A stretch of DNA of 23,162 nucleotides from an uncultured Rhodoplanes sp. (GCA_936924235.1 CAKZHN010000297.1:1-23162), one strand, 5' to 3'. Shown: positions 6,818 to 15,154, numbered from the stretch's first letter. Notes: generated by a model not told the origin, from the letters alone. Numbers and translations are program-made.

Positions 6818-7896
6818 TGCCAACCGGTGTGGGACGCGCCGCCATCGCTGCGGCGCTGTGGCTTGTTCCGTTGTGCGTACCGTCGTCCACCTGGGCTGCG
6901 GACTATCCGGCGCCGAAGGAAGGCACCTTCGTCGCGCGCAACTTCCGCTTCCACACCGGCGACGTGTTTCCCGAGCTGAAGCTGCACTACCTCACCATCG
7001 GCGCGCCGACCGGGCAGCCGGTGCTGATGCTGCACGGCACCGGCGGCTCGGCGCGGAGCCTGCTCACTCCCGCGTTCGCCGGTGAATTGTTCGGCGAAGG
7101 CCAGCCGCTCGACGCCACCAAGTATTTCATCATCCTGCCGGACGCGCTCGGCGCCGGGAAATCCACAAAACCGTCGGACGGGCTGCGCGGCAAGTTCCCG
7201 CTCTACAATTACGCCGACATGGTCGCGGCGCAGCATCTCGTCGTGACCGAAGGCCTCGGCGTGAAGCATCTGCGTCTCGTGATCGGCAACTCGATGGGCG
7301 GGATGCAAACCTGGATGTGGGGCTCGGCCTATCCGCAGTTCATGGACGCGCTGGTGCCGATGGCGTCGCAGCCGACCGAGATGGCGAGCCGCAACTGGAT
7401 CATGCGGCGGCTCCTGGTCGAGTCGGTGCGCAGCGATCCCGAGTGGAAGGGCGGCGACTACACCACGGAGCCGAAGTCGCTGCGGCTCGCCAACGCGATG
7501 TTCCGCATCGCGACCAGCGGCGGCACGCTGGCCTACCAGAAGCTCGCGCCGACCCGCGACAAGGCCGACAAGCTCGCCGAGGAGGCTCTCTCGGCGCCGT
7601 TCACGTCGGACGCCAACGACTTCATGTACCAGTGGGATTCTTCGCGCGATTACGACGCCTCGCCAGGACTGGAAAAGATCGAGGCGGCGCTGCTTGCCAT
7701 CAATGCGGCCGATGACGAGCGCAATCCGCCCGAGACCGGGCTGATGGAGCGCGCGCTGAAGCGCGTGAAGAACGGCAAGCTCTATCTGATCCCGGCCAGC
7801 GAGGACACCCGCGGCCACGGCACCACCGGCATGGCGAAATTCTGGAAGCAGCAGCTTCAGGAGCTTTTGCAGTCGGCGCCGCGCCGCACGATGTGA
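6814..7896 (+). CDS. Exported alpha/beta hydrolase, homoserine acetyltransferase (MetX)-like fold
   Basis: A 360-residue protein with an N-terminal signal peptide (core AAIAAALWLVPLCVP, cleavage near STWA-ADYP, residue 29). The catalytic triad is readable: nucleophile S160 in GNSMGG, acid D300 or D301 in NAADDERNP, and H335 in RGHGTTG. LHGTGG (74-79) supplies the oxyanion hole. The layout, including the LHYLTIG opening strand and the late DERNP acid, follows the MetX branch, but a signal peptide is unusual for homoserine acetyltransferase. An exported esterase or lactonase is therefore more likely than methionine synthesis. Its start overlaps the CMD gene by four bases, linking it to the binding protein two genes upstream. 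It could release an acid in the periplasm for that protein to catch. Start codons at 6814 and 6817 are adjacent; either works. Confidence 0.88.
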   Translation: MMPTGVGRAAIAAALWLVPLCVPSSTWAADYPAPKEGTFVARNFRFHTGDVFPELKLHYLTIGAPTGQPVLMLHGTGGSARSLLTPAFAGELFGEGQPLDATKYFIILPDALGAGKSTKPSDGLRGKFPLYNYADMVAAQHLVVTEGLGVKHLRLVIGNSMGGMQTWMWGSAYPQFMDALVPMASQPTEMASRNWIMRRLLVESVRSDPEWKGGDYTTEPKSLRLANAMFRIATSGGTLAYQKLAPTRDKADKLAEEALSAPFTSDANDFMYQWDSSRDYDASPGLEKIEAALLAINAADDERNPPETGLMERALKRVKNGKLYLIPASEDTRGHGTTGMAKFWKQQLQELLQSAPRRTM

Positions 7897-7932
7897 ACGG
7901 GACCCAGTGAACGGGACGATGTGAACGGCATG
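7888..7932 (+). repeat. 14-base-period repeat across the hydrolase stop and flavoprotein start
   Basis: GTGAACGG recurs at 7893, 7907 and 7921, exactly 14 bases apart, and a 13-base identical segment (ACGATGTGAACGG) occurs at 7888-7900 and 7916-7928. The copies carry the hydrolase stop codon and supply a possible GTG start and GGGA ribosome-binding sequence for the next gene. It looks like slipped-strand duplication of the gene end. Confidence 0.7.
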
Positions 7933-9120
7933 GCGGGCGTGCGGCGTATCGCGATCGTTGGCGCCGGCCTTGGCGGGCTGGCGACGGCCATCGCGCTGCG
8001 CCGCCAGGGCTTCGAGGTGCAGATCTACGAGCAGGCACCCGAGCTTGCGGAGTTCGGCGCCGGCATCAATCTCAGCCCCAACTCGGTGAAGGTCTTCCGC
8101 GCTCTCGAACTGGCCGAGGGGCTGCACGCCATCGGCGCCGAGCCGATCGGATTGACCTGGCGCGATTGGGGCTCGGACACGATCCACAACCGGTTGCCGT
8201 TCGTCGACTTCGAGCAGCGCTACGGCGCGAATTACTACGTCGTGCATCGCAGCGACCTGCATCGGCTCCTTTCGGAGGCGGTGCCGCACGACATCATCCA
8301 TCTCGGCAAGCGCTGCACGGGAGTGGAATCGCGGAACGGAACGGCGGCGCTGACGTTTGCCGACGGCGGCAGCGCCGAGGCTGATGTCGCGATCGGCTGC
8401 GACGGCATCCGCTCGGCGGTTCGCGCCAGCCTGTTCGGCGGCGAGGGTCCGCGCTACGCCGGGACGATGTGCTGGCGGGCGCTCGCGCCCACCGATGCGC
8501 TGCCGAGGGATTATCACGACCGGCACGTCAACCAGTGGTCCGGCGACGGCGGATTCATCATCAGCTATTACATCCGGCAGGGGAAATTCATCAATTTCGT
8601 CTGCGTCCGCCAGCAGCCGGGCTGGACCGAGCAGTCCTGGTCGGTGCCGAGCAACGTCGACGAGATGCTGGCGGCCTTTCCGAAGGCCGGCGACAAGCTG
8701 CGCCGGATGATGGCGGAAGCGACGTCCTGCTCGAAGTGGGGGCAATTCACCGGCGAGCACGCGGCGCAATGGACCAAGGGTCGGGTGACGCTGCTTGGCG
8801 ACTCCGCGCACGCCATGCTCGCGACCTTCGGGCAGGGCGCCAACATGGCCTTCGAGGACGCCTATGTGCTGTCGCGCTGGCTCCGCGCCAAGGCCGACGA
8901 TCCGGCGGCGGCTCTCGCCGGCTACGAGGCGGCGCGCAAGCCGCGGGCCACGATGGTGCAGCAGCTTTCGCGCACCGAGGTCCGCTTCAAGAAGCAGCAC
9001 TCGAGCTGGGAGCGGCTGCAGCGCCAGTGGACGTTCGTCACGCGCCACGGCATGACCACGGGCGGCGTGTTCCGCTTCCTCTACAGCTACGACCCGGTGT
9101 CGCAGTGGCAGGGCGCGTAG
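7930..9120 (+). CDS. FAD-dependent aromatic monooxygenase (salicylate hydroxylase-like)
   Basis: A class A flavoprotein monooxygenase, 396 residues from the ATG at 7930, or 399 from a GTG at 7921 that has GGGA four bases before it. The FAD fingerprints are in order: GAGLGG (11-16) with E34 closing the second strand, the DG motif in GCDGIRS (157-162), and the GD motif in LLGDSAHAM (288-296). The closest families by look are salicylate 1-hydroxylase, 3-hydroxybenzoate 6-hydroxylase and 6-hydroxynicotinate 3-monooxygenase, which use NAD(P)H and O2 to hydroxylate (sometimes decarboxylating) an aromatic acid or phenol. It closes the rightward operon and would supply a catechol- or hydroxyquinol-type substrate for the ring-cleaving enzymes nearby. 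The exact substrate cannot be read. Confidence 0.92.
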   Translation: MAGVRRIAIVGAGLGGLATAIALRRQGFEVQIYEQAPELAEFGAGINLSPNSVKVFRALELAEGLHAIGAEPIGLTWRDWGSDTIHNRLPFVDFEQRYGANYYVVHRSDLHRLLSEAVPHDIIHLGKRCTGVESRNGTAALTFADGGSAEADVAIGCDGIRSAVRASLFGGEGPRYAGTMCWRALAPTDALPRDYHDRHVNQWSGDGGFIISYYIRQGKFINFVCVRQQPGWTEQSWSVPSNVDEMLAAFPKAGDKLRRMMAEATSCSKWGQFTGEHAAQWTKGRVTLLGDSAHAMLATFGQGANMAFEDAYVLSRWLRAKADDPAAALAGYEAARKPRATMVQQLSRTEVRFKKQHSSWERLQRQWTFVTRHGMTTGGVFRFLYSYDPVSQWQGA

Positions 9121-9129
9121 CAGCGGCCG

Positions 9130-10119
9130 TCAGTCGATCGTCGCCGCCGTGATGCCGAGCACCCTGGCAAATCCCTCCAGCGCGACACGCTGCTTTTCGA
9201 TCGCTGCCGCAAACTCGGCCGCGGATCCCGGCACCACGGCCTGTCCGGTTGCCGTCAGGCGCTGCGCGACCGCGGCGTCCGCAAGCACTGCGGTCACGTC
9301 GGTGGCGATGCGGTCGCGCAGCGCGACCGGCATGTCGCGCGTGCCGAACAGACCGATCAGTCCGTCGAGCGTGAGCTCCGGAAAGCCCGCCTGCGCTGCG
9401 GTCGGCACACCGGGCAGCAGCGGGCTTGGCTCGCTCGACGTCACCGCCAGGACCTTGATCCGGCCGGCTTGCACCTGCGCCTGGATGATCGCATAGGCCG
9501 ACCAATACATGTGCACGCGGCCCTCGGCCACATCGTTCTGCGCCTGCACCGGATCGCGATAAGGCACCCTCGTGATGGCCAGCCCGGCGTTCTTGAGAAA
9601 GGCGTTGACGATCAGCTCGGTGGCGCCCGCGGTCGTCGTCCAGTTGAGCTTGCCGGGCTCGGCCCGGGCCTTGTCGAACAGGTCCTTGAGCGAATGGGCG
9701 CCCAGCGACGGCGCCGCGCCGATCGTGATCAGCGTCGAGCTGACGCGGGCGATCGGCACGAGCTCGCGCGGATCGTAGGGCAGCTTCTTGTAGAAAAACG
9801 GATGCCCGGCGAAGGTCGTGGCCGGCGCGTACAACAGCAGATGGTCGTCGTGGGCGTTGGTGAATGCGGTCAGCGCGACGAAACCGTCACCGCCGGGACG
9901 GTTCTCGATGACGACCGGCTGGCCCCATCTGGCACTGAGCCTTTCCGCGATCAGGCGCGCGCCGACATCGGCGCCTGAGCCAGCGCCGATCGGCAGCAGG
10001 AATTTCACCGTCCGCGTCGGCCAGTCCTGCGCATGAGCGGATGGGCACACCGCCGACAGGGCGAGGGCAACGCCCATGATTGCCGCCGCAATCCATGAAC
10101 GCGTCCCCGTCGTCGGCAT
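9130..10119 (-). CDS. TTT (Bug/TctC family) solute-binding protein, copy 3
   Basis: A 329-residue periplasmic receptor. The signal peptide core is AAAIMGVALALSAV with a SAHA-QDW cleavage region. Mature landmarks are WPTRTVKFLLPIGAGSGAD, GQPVVIENRPGGDG, and LPGVPTAAQAG, as in the rest of the family, though its middle section is clearly diverged from copies 1 and 2, suggesting another ligand. It lies 15 bases downstream of the amidohydrolase gene and runs the same way, so the two are almost certainly one operon. It converges on the flavoprotein gene with 9 bases between stops. Confidence 0.92.
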   Translation of the reverse strand: MPTTGTRSWIAAAIMGVALALSAVCPSAHAQDWPTRTVKFLLPIGAGSGADVGARLIAERLSARWGQPVVIENRPGGDGFVALTAFTNAHDDHLLLYAPATTFAGHPFFYKKLPYDPRELVPIARVSSTLITIGAAPSLGAHSLKDLFDKARAEPGKLNWTTTAGATELIVNAFLKNAGLAITRVPYRDPVQAQNDVAEGRVHMYWSAYAIIQAQVQAGRIKVLAVTSSEPSPLLPGVPTAAQAGFPELTLDGLIGLFGTRDMPVALRDRIATDVTAVLADAAVAQRLTATGQAVVPGSAAEFAAAIEKQRVALEGFARVLGITAATID

Positions 10120-10134
10120 GGCTTCACTCCATGA

Positions 10135-11082
10135 TTAGTGCGGCAGGTTCGGCAATAGCTTCAGCGCATTGTCGCGCTCGATCGCCTGGAGGTCGGCGGC
10201 CGAGAGCTTCAGCCCCGCGAGCCCCTTCACGGTCACGTCCGGGTCCCAGAACGGGAAGTCTGAGCCGAACAGCAGATGCGACATCGGCACGATGTCGAGC
10301 ACGGCGCGCAGCGCGCCCGGCGTGGTGACGCCGACCACGTCGACATAAAGCCGGCTCAACTCGTACATCACGCCGTTCGGCACCCGGGCGTTCAGCTCGG
10401 GCCGGTTCTTGGCGAGGCCGACGAGCCGGTGCGCCACCATGCCCAGCGCGCCGCCGCCGTGGGAGAAGATCCACTTGATGTTCGGGCAGCGGTGGAACGT
10501 GCCGCCGAACAGCAGGCTCGTGATCGCCCGCGTGGTATCGAACGGAAACTCGATCGAGGGCGGCGGAATGTTGGGAATGACGTTGAAGGCGAAGCTCGCC
10601 GCGGTCGGGTGGAAATAGACCACGGCCTTGCGCCGGTCCAGCTCGTCGAACACCGGCGCGAAGGCCTCGTCGCCGGGATACTTGTCGACATAGTTCGTGG
10701 TCAGCGCGATGCCGTCGGCGTCGAGCTCGTCGAAGGCGTATTCGATCTCGCGCAGGCTGCCCTCGGTATCGGGCAGCGGCAGCGAGGCGAAATGGCCGAA
10801 CCGGCCCCGGTGGTCCTGCTGGATCGTCGCGAAAGCGTCGTTGCATTCGCGGGCGAAGGTGCGTGACGCCTGGGCGCTGCCGAGCCAGACGCTCGGCGTC
10901 GACACCGACAGCACCGACACCGCGATCCCGGTTTTGTCCATCGCCTCGATGGCCTGGCCCGGCTGCCATTTGGTCAGCCGGTCGTAGAAGGCGTGGGTGG
11001 TGTGCTTGAGCACGTCGCCGGTCTTCTGGATGTAGACCGGCGGATAGGGGTGGTGGTGGGTGTCGATGCGGTGCGGGGCCAT
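10135..11082 (-). CDS. Amidohydrolase family protein (ACMSD / aromatic-acid decarboxylase type)
   Basis: A TIM-barrel metalloenzyme of the amidohydrolase-2 family, 315 residues from the ATG at 11082 (a TTG at 11088 is a weaker alternative). Metal and catalytic positions are visible: H9 and H11 in the DTHHH strand-1 motif, H158 in YFHPT, H208 in FSHGGG, and D275 in FGSDFPF. This set is shared by 2-amino-3-carboxymuconate-semialdehyde decarboxylase, gamma-resorcylate decarboxylase, 5-carboxyvanillate decarboxylase and 6-methylsalicylate decarboxylase, and also by some hydratases and hydrolases. Non-oxidative decarboxylation of an ortho-hydroxybenzoate is the best guess, from the neighbouring monooxygenase and intradiol dioxygenase. 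It forms an operon with binding-protein copy 3 and is divergent from the dioxygenase gene at 11232. Confidence 0.9.
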   Translation of the reverse strand: MAPHRIDTHHHPYPPVYIQKTGDVLKHTTHAFYDRLTKWQPGQAIEAMDKTGIAVSVLSVSTPSVWLGSAQASRTFARECNDAFATIQQDHRGRFGHFASLPLPDTEGSLREIEYAFDELDADGIALTTNYVDKYPGDEAFAPVFDELDRRKAVVYFHPTAASFAFNVIPNIPPPSIEFPFDTTRAITSLLFGGTFHRCPNIKWIFSHGGGALGMVAHRLVGLAKNRPELNARVPNGVMYELSRLYVDVVGVTTPGALRAVLDIVPMSHLLFGSDFPFWDPDVTVKGLAGLKLSAADLQAIERDNALKLLPNLPH

Positions 11083-11128
11083 TTTCAACTCACGGCAAAA
11101 TAGGAACGCTGGTCAACGTCCGGGGGGA

Positions 11129-11156
11129 TTGAGCAATTGCGGGCTGGAGCATATCA
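11129..11156 (+). promoter_or_regulatory. Candidate promoter for the intradiol dioxygenase gene
   Basis: TTGAGC (11129-11134) and ATATCA (11151-11156) are 16 bases apart in the 149-base divergent gap. The palindrome GCAATTGC (11133-11140) overlaps the -35 side and could be an operator. Weak match, judged by eye. Confidence 0.3.
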
Positions 11157-11231
11157 ATTCCGGCAAGGAATACAGCAGGCGGCCGTGAAATCGCGGCGGC
11201 CCCGCGCACGGAAGTTTCAAGGAGAAATTTC

Positions 11232-12194
11232 ATGATCATCGAAGGTCCGGACCAGGTCACCCCGGCGGTGCTCGCCGAGATCGCGCGCTCCGACAACCCG
11301 CGCTTCCGCGAGATCATGACGGCGCTGGTCAAGCACCTGCACGCCTTCGTCCGCGAGGCGAAGCTGACCGAGGAGGAATTCCACCAGGCCTGCGCCTATG
11401 TGAACGGCATCGGCCAGGCCTCCAACGCCTTCCACAACGAGGCCGTGCTGGCCTCGGGCTCGCTCGGCGTCTCGACGCTGGTGTGCCTGCTCAACAACGG
11501 CGCGGGCGGTGCGACCGAGACCACCGCCAATCTGCTGGGCCCGTTCTGGCGCACGGATTCGCCGCGGACCGAGAACGGCGGCTCGATCGTGCGCTCGCCG
11601 ACGCCGGGCGAGGATCTGTTCTGCAACATCGAGGTCAAGGACCGCGACGGCAAGCCGGTCGCCGATGCCGAGGTCGACATCTGGCAGTCCTCGACCGAAG
11701 GCCTCTACGAGAACCAGGACCCGACCCAGGCCGACATGAACCTGCGCGGCAAGTTCATGACCGACAAGAACGGCCGCTTTTCGTTCCGCAGCATCAAGCC
11801 CGCGGGCTATCCGATCCCGATCAACGGGCCGGTCGGCGACCTGATCAAGTCGATGGGCCACCACAACATGCGGCCGGCGCATCTGCACTTCCTGATCTAC
11901 AAGCCGGGCTACAAGACCCACATCTCCCAGGTCTATCTGCCGGACGATCCGAACATCGACACCGACGTGCAGCACGGCGTGACGAAGCGGCTGCTCGGCG
12001 ACTTCGTGCGGCATGACAACGAGCCGCCCGCGGCCGGCGTGAAGACCCCGTGGTTCTCGCTCGACTACACCTTCATCATGGAACCGGGCGTCGCCAAGCT
12101 TCCGCGCCCGCCGATCCAGGACAAAGCCAAGACCACGGAGATGCGGCCGCAGGTGCTGAAGGCGAAGCACCGCGAGCCCGCGATGGCCAAATGA
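11232..12194 (+). CDS. Intradiol ring-cleavage dioxygenase (hydroxyquinol/catechol 1,2-dioxygenase type)
   Basis: A 320-residue non-haem Fe(III) dioxygenase. Residues 20-95 form the N-terminal dimerisation domain of catechol-type enzymes, and 100-285 the beta-sandwich catalytic domain. The four iron ligands can be placed: Y159 (STEGLYEN), Y193 (AGYPIP), H217 and H219 (RPAHLHF). The block NGPVGDLIKSMGHHNMRPAH resembles hydroxyquinol and chlorocatechol dioxygenases more than plain catechol 1,2-dioxygenase. A basic tail of about 35 residues follows the catalytic domain. AAGGAG (11219-11224) lies 7 bases before the ATG. It stands alone, divergent from the amidohydrolase operon, and would open the ring of the diol made by the decarboxylase and monooxygenase. 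No cycloisomerase or maleylacetate reductase lies in the window. Confidence 0.93.
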   Translation: MIIEGPDQVTPAVLAEIARSDNPRFREIMTALVKHLHAFVREAKLTEEEFHQACAYVNGIGQASNAFHNEAVLASGSLGVSTLVCLLNNGAGGATETTANLLGPFWRTDSPRTENGGSIVRSPTPGEDLFCNIEVKDRDGKPVADAEVDIWQSSTEGLYENQDPTQADMNLRGKFMTDKNGRFSFRSIKPAGYPIPINGPVGDLIKSMGHHNMRPAHLHFLIYKPGYKTHISQVYLPDDPNIDTDVQHGVTKRLLGDFVRHDNEPPAAGVKTPWFSLDYTFIMEPGVAKLPRPPIQDKAKTTEMRPQVLKAKHREPAMAK

Positions 12195-12533
12195 CTGCGG
12201 CGAGATAGCGCGGCAACCTGCTGTGCAATTGCGCGCCTAAAACCTTTCGCGTTAACGAAAAATTCCCGCCGCCAATGAGAACGCGAAACGGCGCGGCGCT
12301 TCGTCCGTTGCGAACAAAGCGGGACGATTATGCGAACCTGTAACGGAATCCGATTAAACGCGGCCCTGCGATCTGAGCGATCGCATTAAGGAAGCATTTC
12401 TCTCCGTGAATCGGCGAGCGGTTCCGCGCTGCTTCGTTCTTCATGAATGAAGCGTGAGGAGAGCGCGAACATCATAAATAGCAAAGGCCGCCGCGTTGCC
12501 ACGGCGGCCTTGCGTTAAGAGAAACCTGTCGCC
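12195..12533. other. 339-base gene-free region between convergent genes
   Basis: No convincing reading frame. It is visibly richer in A+T than its flanks and holds several small dyads: GCGATC-N5-GATCGC (12368-12384), a 9-pair stem with one G-U pair (12431-12439 with 12445-12453, loop TTCAT), and the leftward terminator at 12484-12511. A small RNA is possible but no clear promoter was found. Confidence 0.5.
12484..12511 (-). terminator. Terminator-like hairpin after the tandem binding-protein genes
   Basis: Perfect 10-bp arms AAGGCCGCCG / CGGCGGCCTT with an 8-base loop. Read leftward, it starts 22 bases after the stop at 12534 and continues into TTTGCTATTTATG, a moderate U-rich tail. It probably ends the 17356-12534 operon. 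Confidence 0.65.
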
Positions 12534-13802
12534 TTACGGCTTCTTCCGCGCCTCGCCGTAGGGATAGATCATCGTGCCGCTTGCATATTCCGGCGGCCAC
12601 AGGATCGGCTGCTTCGCGCCGTTCTTGAACTGATCGACATTGTTCGGCTCGATGTTCTGGAACTGGGTCAGCACCATCCGGGGCTTGGCCCATTCGCCGT
12701 CCTTGCCGAACGAGATCTCGCCGACCACCGTCTTGAAGCTGTGGCTGTGGATGTACTTGGCGAGCACGTCCTGATCGAGACTCTTGGTCGCGGTGACCGC
12801 CTGGTCGAGAATCTGCCCGTTGGTGTAGCCGAACGGCACGAAGGCGAAGCCGATCTGGTCGGTCTTCAGCTCGCCCGCCTTGGCCTGATAGCGCTTCATC
12901 AGGTCGTCGAGGCCGGGAAAGTTCAGCTTCGGCGACGGCACGAAGCTCTCCTGGATGACGAGCCCGTTCTGCACCGCCCCGAGCTGCGCCTTGATCGGCG
13001 TCACCAACTGGCCGATCAGCGCGCCGCCGAACATCTTCGGATTGAGCCCGATCTCGTTCGCGGCGCGCACCAGGCCGACGCTGTCGGGCGGATAGGCGCC
13101 GGCATAGACGATGTCGGCATTGGCGGCCTGCACGGCGCGCATCACCGGCGTGAAGTCGGTGGTGTTCGGCGGATAGCTCTTGTCGAAGATCAGCTTGAAG
13201 CCGTGCTTCTTCATTTCCTCGCGGGCGCCCTGCGCCGCGGACTGGGCGAACTCGGCGTCGGCCGCGATGATCGCCACCGTCTGCGGCTTGGGGTTCTGCT
13301 TCGCCGCCATCTCGAAGAAGCCCTTGGAGAAGGCGTTCACGCCGTCGGAGCCGACCGGCACCATCGAGAAGTACTTGTCGTACTTGTACTGGTCGTTGAT
13401 GCCGATCGCCGTGTAGCTGATCAGCATCTTCTTGTTCTGGATGATGGTCGGCATCACCGGGGCGACGTAGTTCGTGCCGTAGGGGCCGAGGAACAGGTCG
13501 GCTTTGTCGACCGAAATCAGCTTGGTGTAGAGGTTCGGCACGTTGGCCGGGTTGCTCTGGTCGTCGTAGATGATGACCTCGACCGGCCGGCCGAGCATCC
13601 CGCCCTTGGCGTTGATGTCGTCGCGCCAGATCTCGATCGCGGCCTGCAGCATCTTGCCGGCCGGGGCGCCGGCGCCGGTCAGCGCCAGCGTCATGCCGAC
13701 CTTGATCGGGTTGCCGCTCTGCGCGGCCGCGCCCGACATCCCGAGCAGGCTTGCGACCGCCACAGCGGCAAGCGACCGCAACGCACTCCGACGTCCGTTC
13801 AT
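12534..13802 (-). CDS. ABC transporter substrate-binding protein (LivK-like), tandem copy A
   Basis: A 422-residue type I periplasmic binding protein of the branched-chain amino acid/amide family. It has a signal peptide (core LAAVAVASLLGMSG, cleavage near GAAA-QSG), then IKVGMTLALTGAGAPAGKM, the standard first ligand strand, and LGPYGTNYVAPVMP and ADAEFAQSAAQGA in the two lobes. The ATG at 13802 is preferred over a GTG at 13808 because GGAGG lies 6 bases before the ATG. It is closely similar along its full length to copy B just upstream (same YYPYG-type end, here MIYPYGEARKK), clearly an in-place duplication. Family ligands include amino acids, urea, amides and aromatic acids such as benzoates and coumarate. 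No LivHMGF subunits are present. Confidence 0.93.
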   Translation of the reverse strand: MNGRRSALRSLAAVAVASLLGMSGAAAQSGNPIKVGMTLALTGAGAPAGKMLQAAIEIWRDDINAKGGMLGRPVEVIIYDDQSNPANVPNLYTKLISVDKADLFLGPYGTNYVAPVMPTIIQNKKMLISYTAIGINDQYKYDKYFSMVPVGSDGVNAFSKGFFEMAAKQNPKPQTVAIIAADAEFAQSAAQGAREEMKKHGFKLIFDKSYPPNTTDFTPVMRAVQAANADIVYAGAYPPDSVGLVRAANEIGLNPKMFGGALIGQLVTPIKAQLGAVQNGLVIQESFVPSPKLNFPGLDDLMKRYQAKAGELKTDQIGFAFVPFGYTNGQILDQAVTATKSLDQDVLAKYIHSHSFKTVVGEISFGKDGEWAKPRMVLTQFQNIEPNNVDQFKNGAKQPILWPPEYASGTMIYPYGEARKKP

Positions 13803-13844
13803 CTCCACCCTCCCGTTGGCAAAACTTGCGTTTTGCGTTTCCCC

Positions 13845-15113
13845 TTATTTCTTCCTCGCGTCCCCGTACGGATAGATCAGCGTGCCGGTCTTCCAGTCCG
13901 GCGGCCACACCACCGGCAATGCCTTGCCTTCGCGGAACTGGTCGAGATTATTCGGCTCGGCGTTCTGCACCTGGGTCCAGACCGCGCGCGCCTTCGACCA
14001 CTCGCCGTTCTGGCCGAAGGAGAAATCGCCGGCCACGGTCTTGAAGCTCGCCTGATGCAGGTATGCGGCGAGCTTGTCGTGGTCGAGACTCTTGGTCGCG
14101 GTGACGGCCTGCGCCAGCGCCTGGCCGGCCGCGTAGGCGAATGGTCCCCAGGCGAAGCCCAGCGGATCGATGCCCGCCGCCGCGGCCTTGGCGTTGTAGC
14201 GTTTCAGGAAGTCGGCCGCGCCTTCGATTTTCGGCGCCATGGCGGCGGCAAAGTTCTCGTTGATGACGAGTCCGTTGGCGATCGGCCCGAGCTGCACCTT
14301 GATCGGCGTCACCAGCATGCCGATCATCGCGCCGCCGAACATTTTCGGCGACAGCCCGATCTCGTTGGCGGCGCGGATGATGCCGACGTTGTCGGGCGGA
14401 TAGGCGCCGATGAAGACGATGTCGGCGTTGGCCGCCTGCACGGCGCGGACCACCGGCGCGAAGTCCGTGGTCGAGGGCGGGTAGCTCTGGTCGTAGACCA
14501 GCTTGAAGCCGTGCTTCTTGATCTGCTCGCGTGCGCCCTGGGCGGCGCTCTGCGCGAACTCGGCGTCGGCCGCGAGGATCGCGACCGTCTGCGGCTTCGG
14601 ATTCTGCTGGGCCGCGAGATCGAAGAAGCCGATCGAGAACGCGTTGACCCCCTCGGGCCCGACCGACACCATCGAGAAGTACTTGTCGTAGTGGAACTTG
14701 TCGTTGATGCCGATCGCCGTGAAGCTGATCGTCATCTTCTTGTTCTGGATGATGGCCGGCATCGCCGGCGCGACGAAATTGGTGCCGTAGGGGCCAAGCA
14801 GCAGGTCGACTTTGTCGACCGTGATCAGCTTGGTGTAGATGTTCGGTACGTTCGATGGCGTGCTCTGGTCATCGAGGATGACGAGCTGCACCGGCCGGCC
14901 GAGGATGCCGCCCTTGGCGTTGACGTCGTCACGCCAGATCTCCAGCGCGGTGTTGATCACCTTGCTGGGCGCGGCCCCCGCGCCGGTCAACGCGAGACTC
15001 ATGCCGACCTTGATCGGCTCGCCGCTCTGTGCGGCAGCGTTCGAAACCGAGAGCAGACCAGCAAGCAACGCCGCCGCGCAGGCGCGCAGCGCATTCCCAA
15101 CGTTCCCGATCAT
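13845..15113 (-). CDS. ABC transporter substrate-binding protein (LivK-like), tandem copy B
   Basis: A 422-residue paralogue of copy A. The signal peptide core is ACAAALLAGLLSVS with cleavage near NAAA-QSG. The mature protein follows the same order: IKVGMSLALTGAGAAPSK, DDQSTPSNVPNIYTKLI, LGPYGTNFVAPAMPAII, and the end LIYPYGDARKK. Differences from copy A cluster in the second lobe (for example FAAAMAPKIEGAADFL against FVPSPKLNFPGLDDLM), where ligand or partner specificity could differ. GGGAG lies about 6 bases before the ATG. Copy A starts 42 bases downstream. A strong hairpin separates this gene from the extradiol dioxygenase gene upstream, which may raise its expression relative to the enzymes. 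Confidence 0.93.
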   Translation of the reverse strand: MIGNVGNALRACAAALLAGLLSVSNAAAQSGEPIKVGMSLALTGAGAAPSKVINTALEIWRDDVNAKGGILGRPVQLVILDDQSTPSNVPNIYTKLITVDKVDLLLGPYGTNFVAPAMPAIIQNKKMTISFTAIGINDKFHYDKYFSMVSVGPEGVNAFSIGFFDLAAQQNPKPQTVAILAADAEFAQSAAQGAREQIKKHGFKLVYDQSYPPSTTDFAPVVRAVQAANADIVFIGAYPPDNVGIIRAANEIGLSPKMFGGAMIGMLVTPIKVQLGPIANGLVINENFAAAMAPKIEGAADFLKRYNAKAAAAGIDPLGFAWGPFAYAAGQALAQAVTATKSLDHDKLAAYLHQASFKTVAGDFSFGQNGEWSKARAVWTQVQNAEPNNLDQFREGKALPVVWPPDWKTGTLIYPYGDARKK

Positions 15114-15128
15114 GGCGTTCTCCCTTTT

Positions 15129-15154
15129 GGGCGGCGTGTCGTTGCACGCCGCCC
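15129..15154 (-). promoter_or_regulatory. Intercistronic hairpin before the binding-protein pair
   Basis: A perfect 10-bp stem GGGCGGCGTG / CACGCCGCCC with a 6-base loop lies 16 bases before the copy B start and 22 bases after the dioxygenase stop. Read leftward it is followed by AAAAGGGAG rather than a U-tract, so it is not a standard terminator. An RNA-stabilising or processing hairpin is more likely. Confidence 0.55.

Noticed and set aside
6577..9048. 823-codon leftward open frame
   Set aside because: Lies opposite three well-recognised genes. It is a GC-bias shadow frame with Arg/His/Ala-rich sequence.
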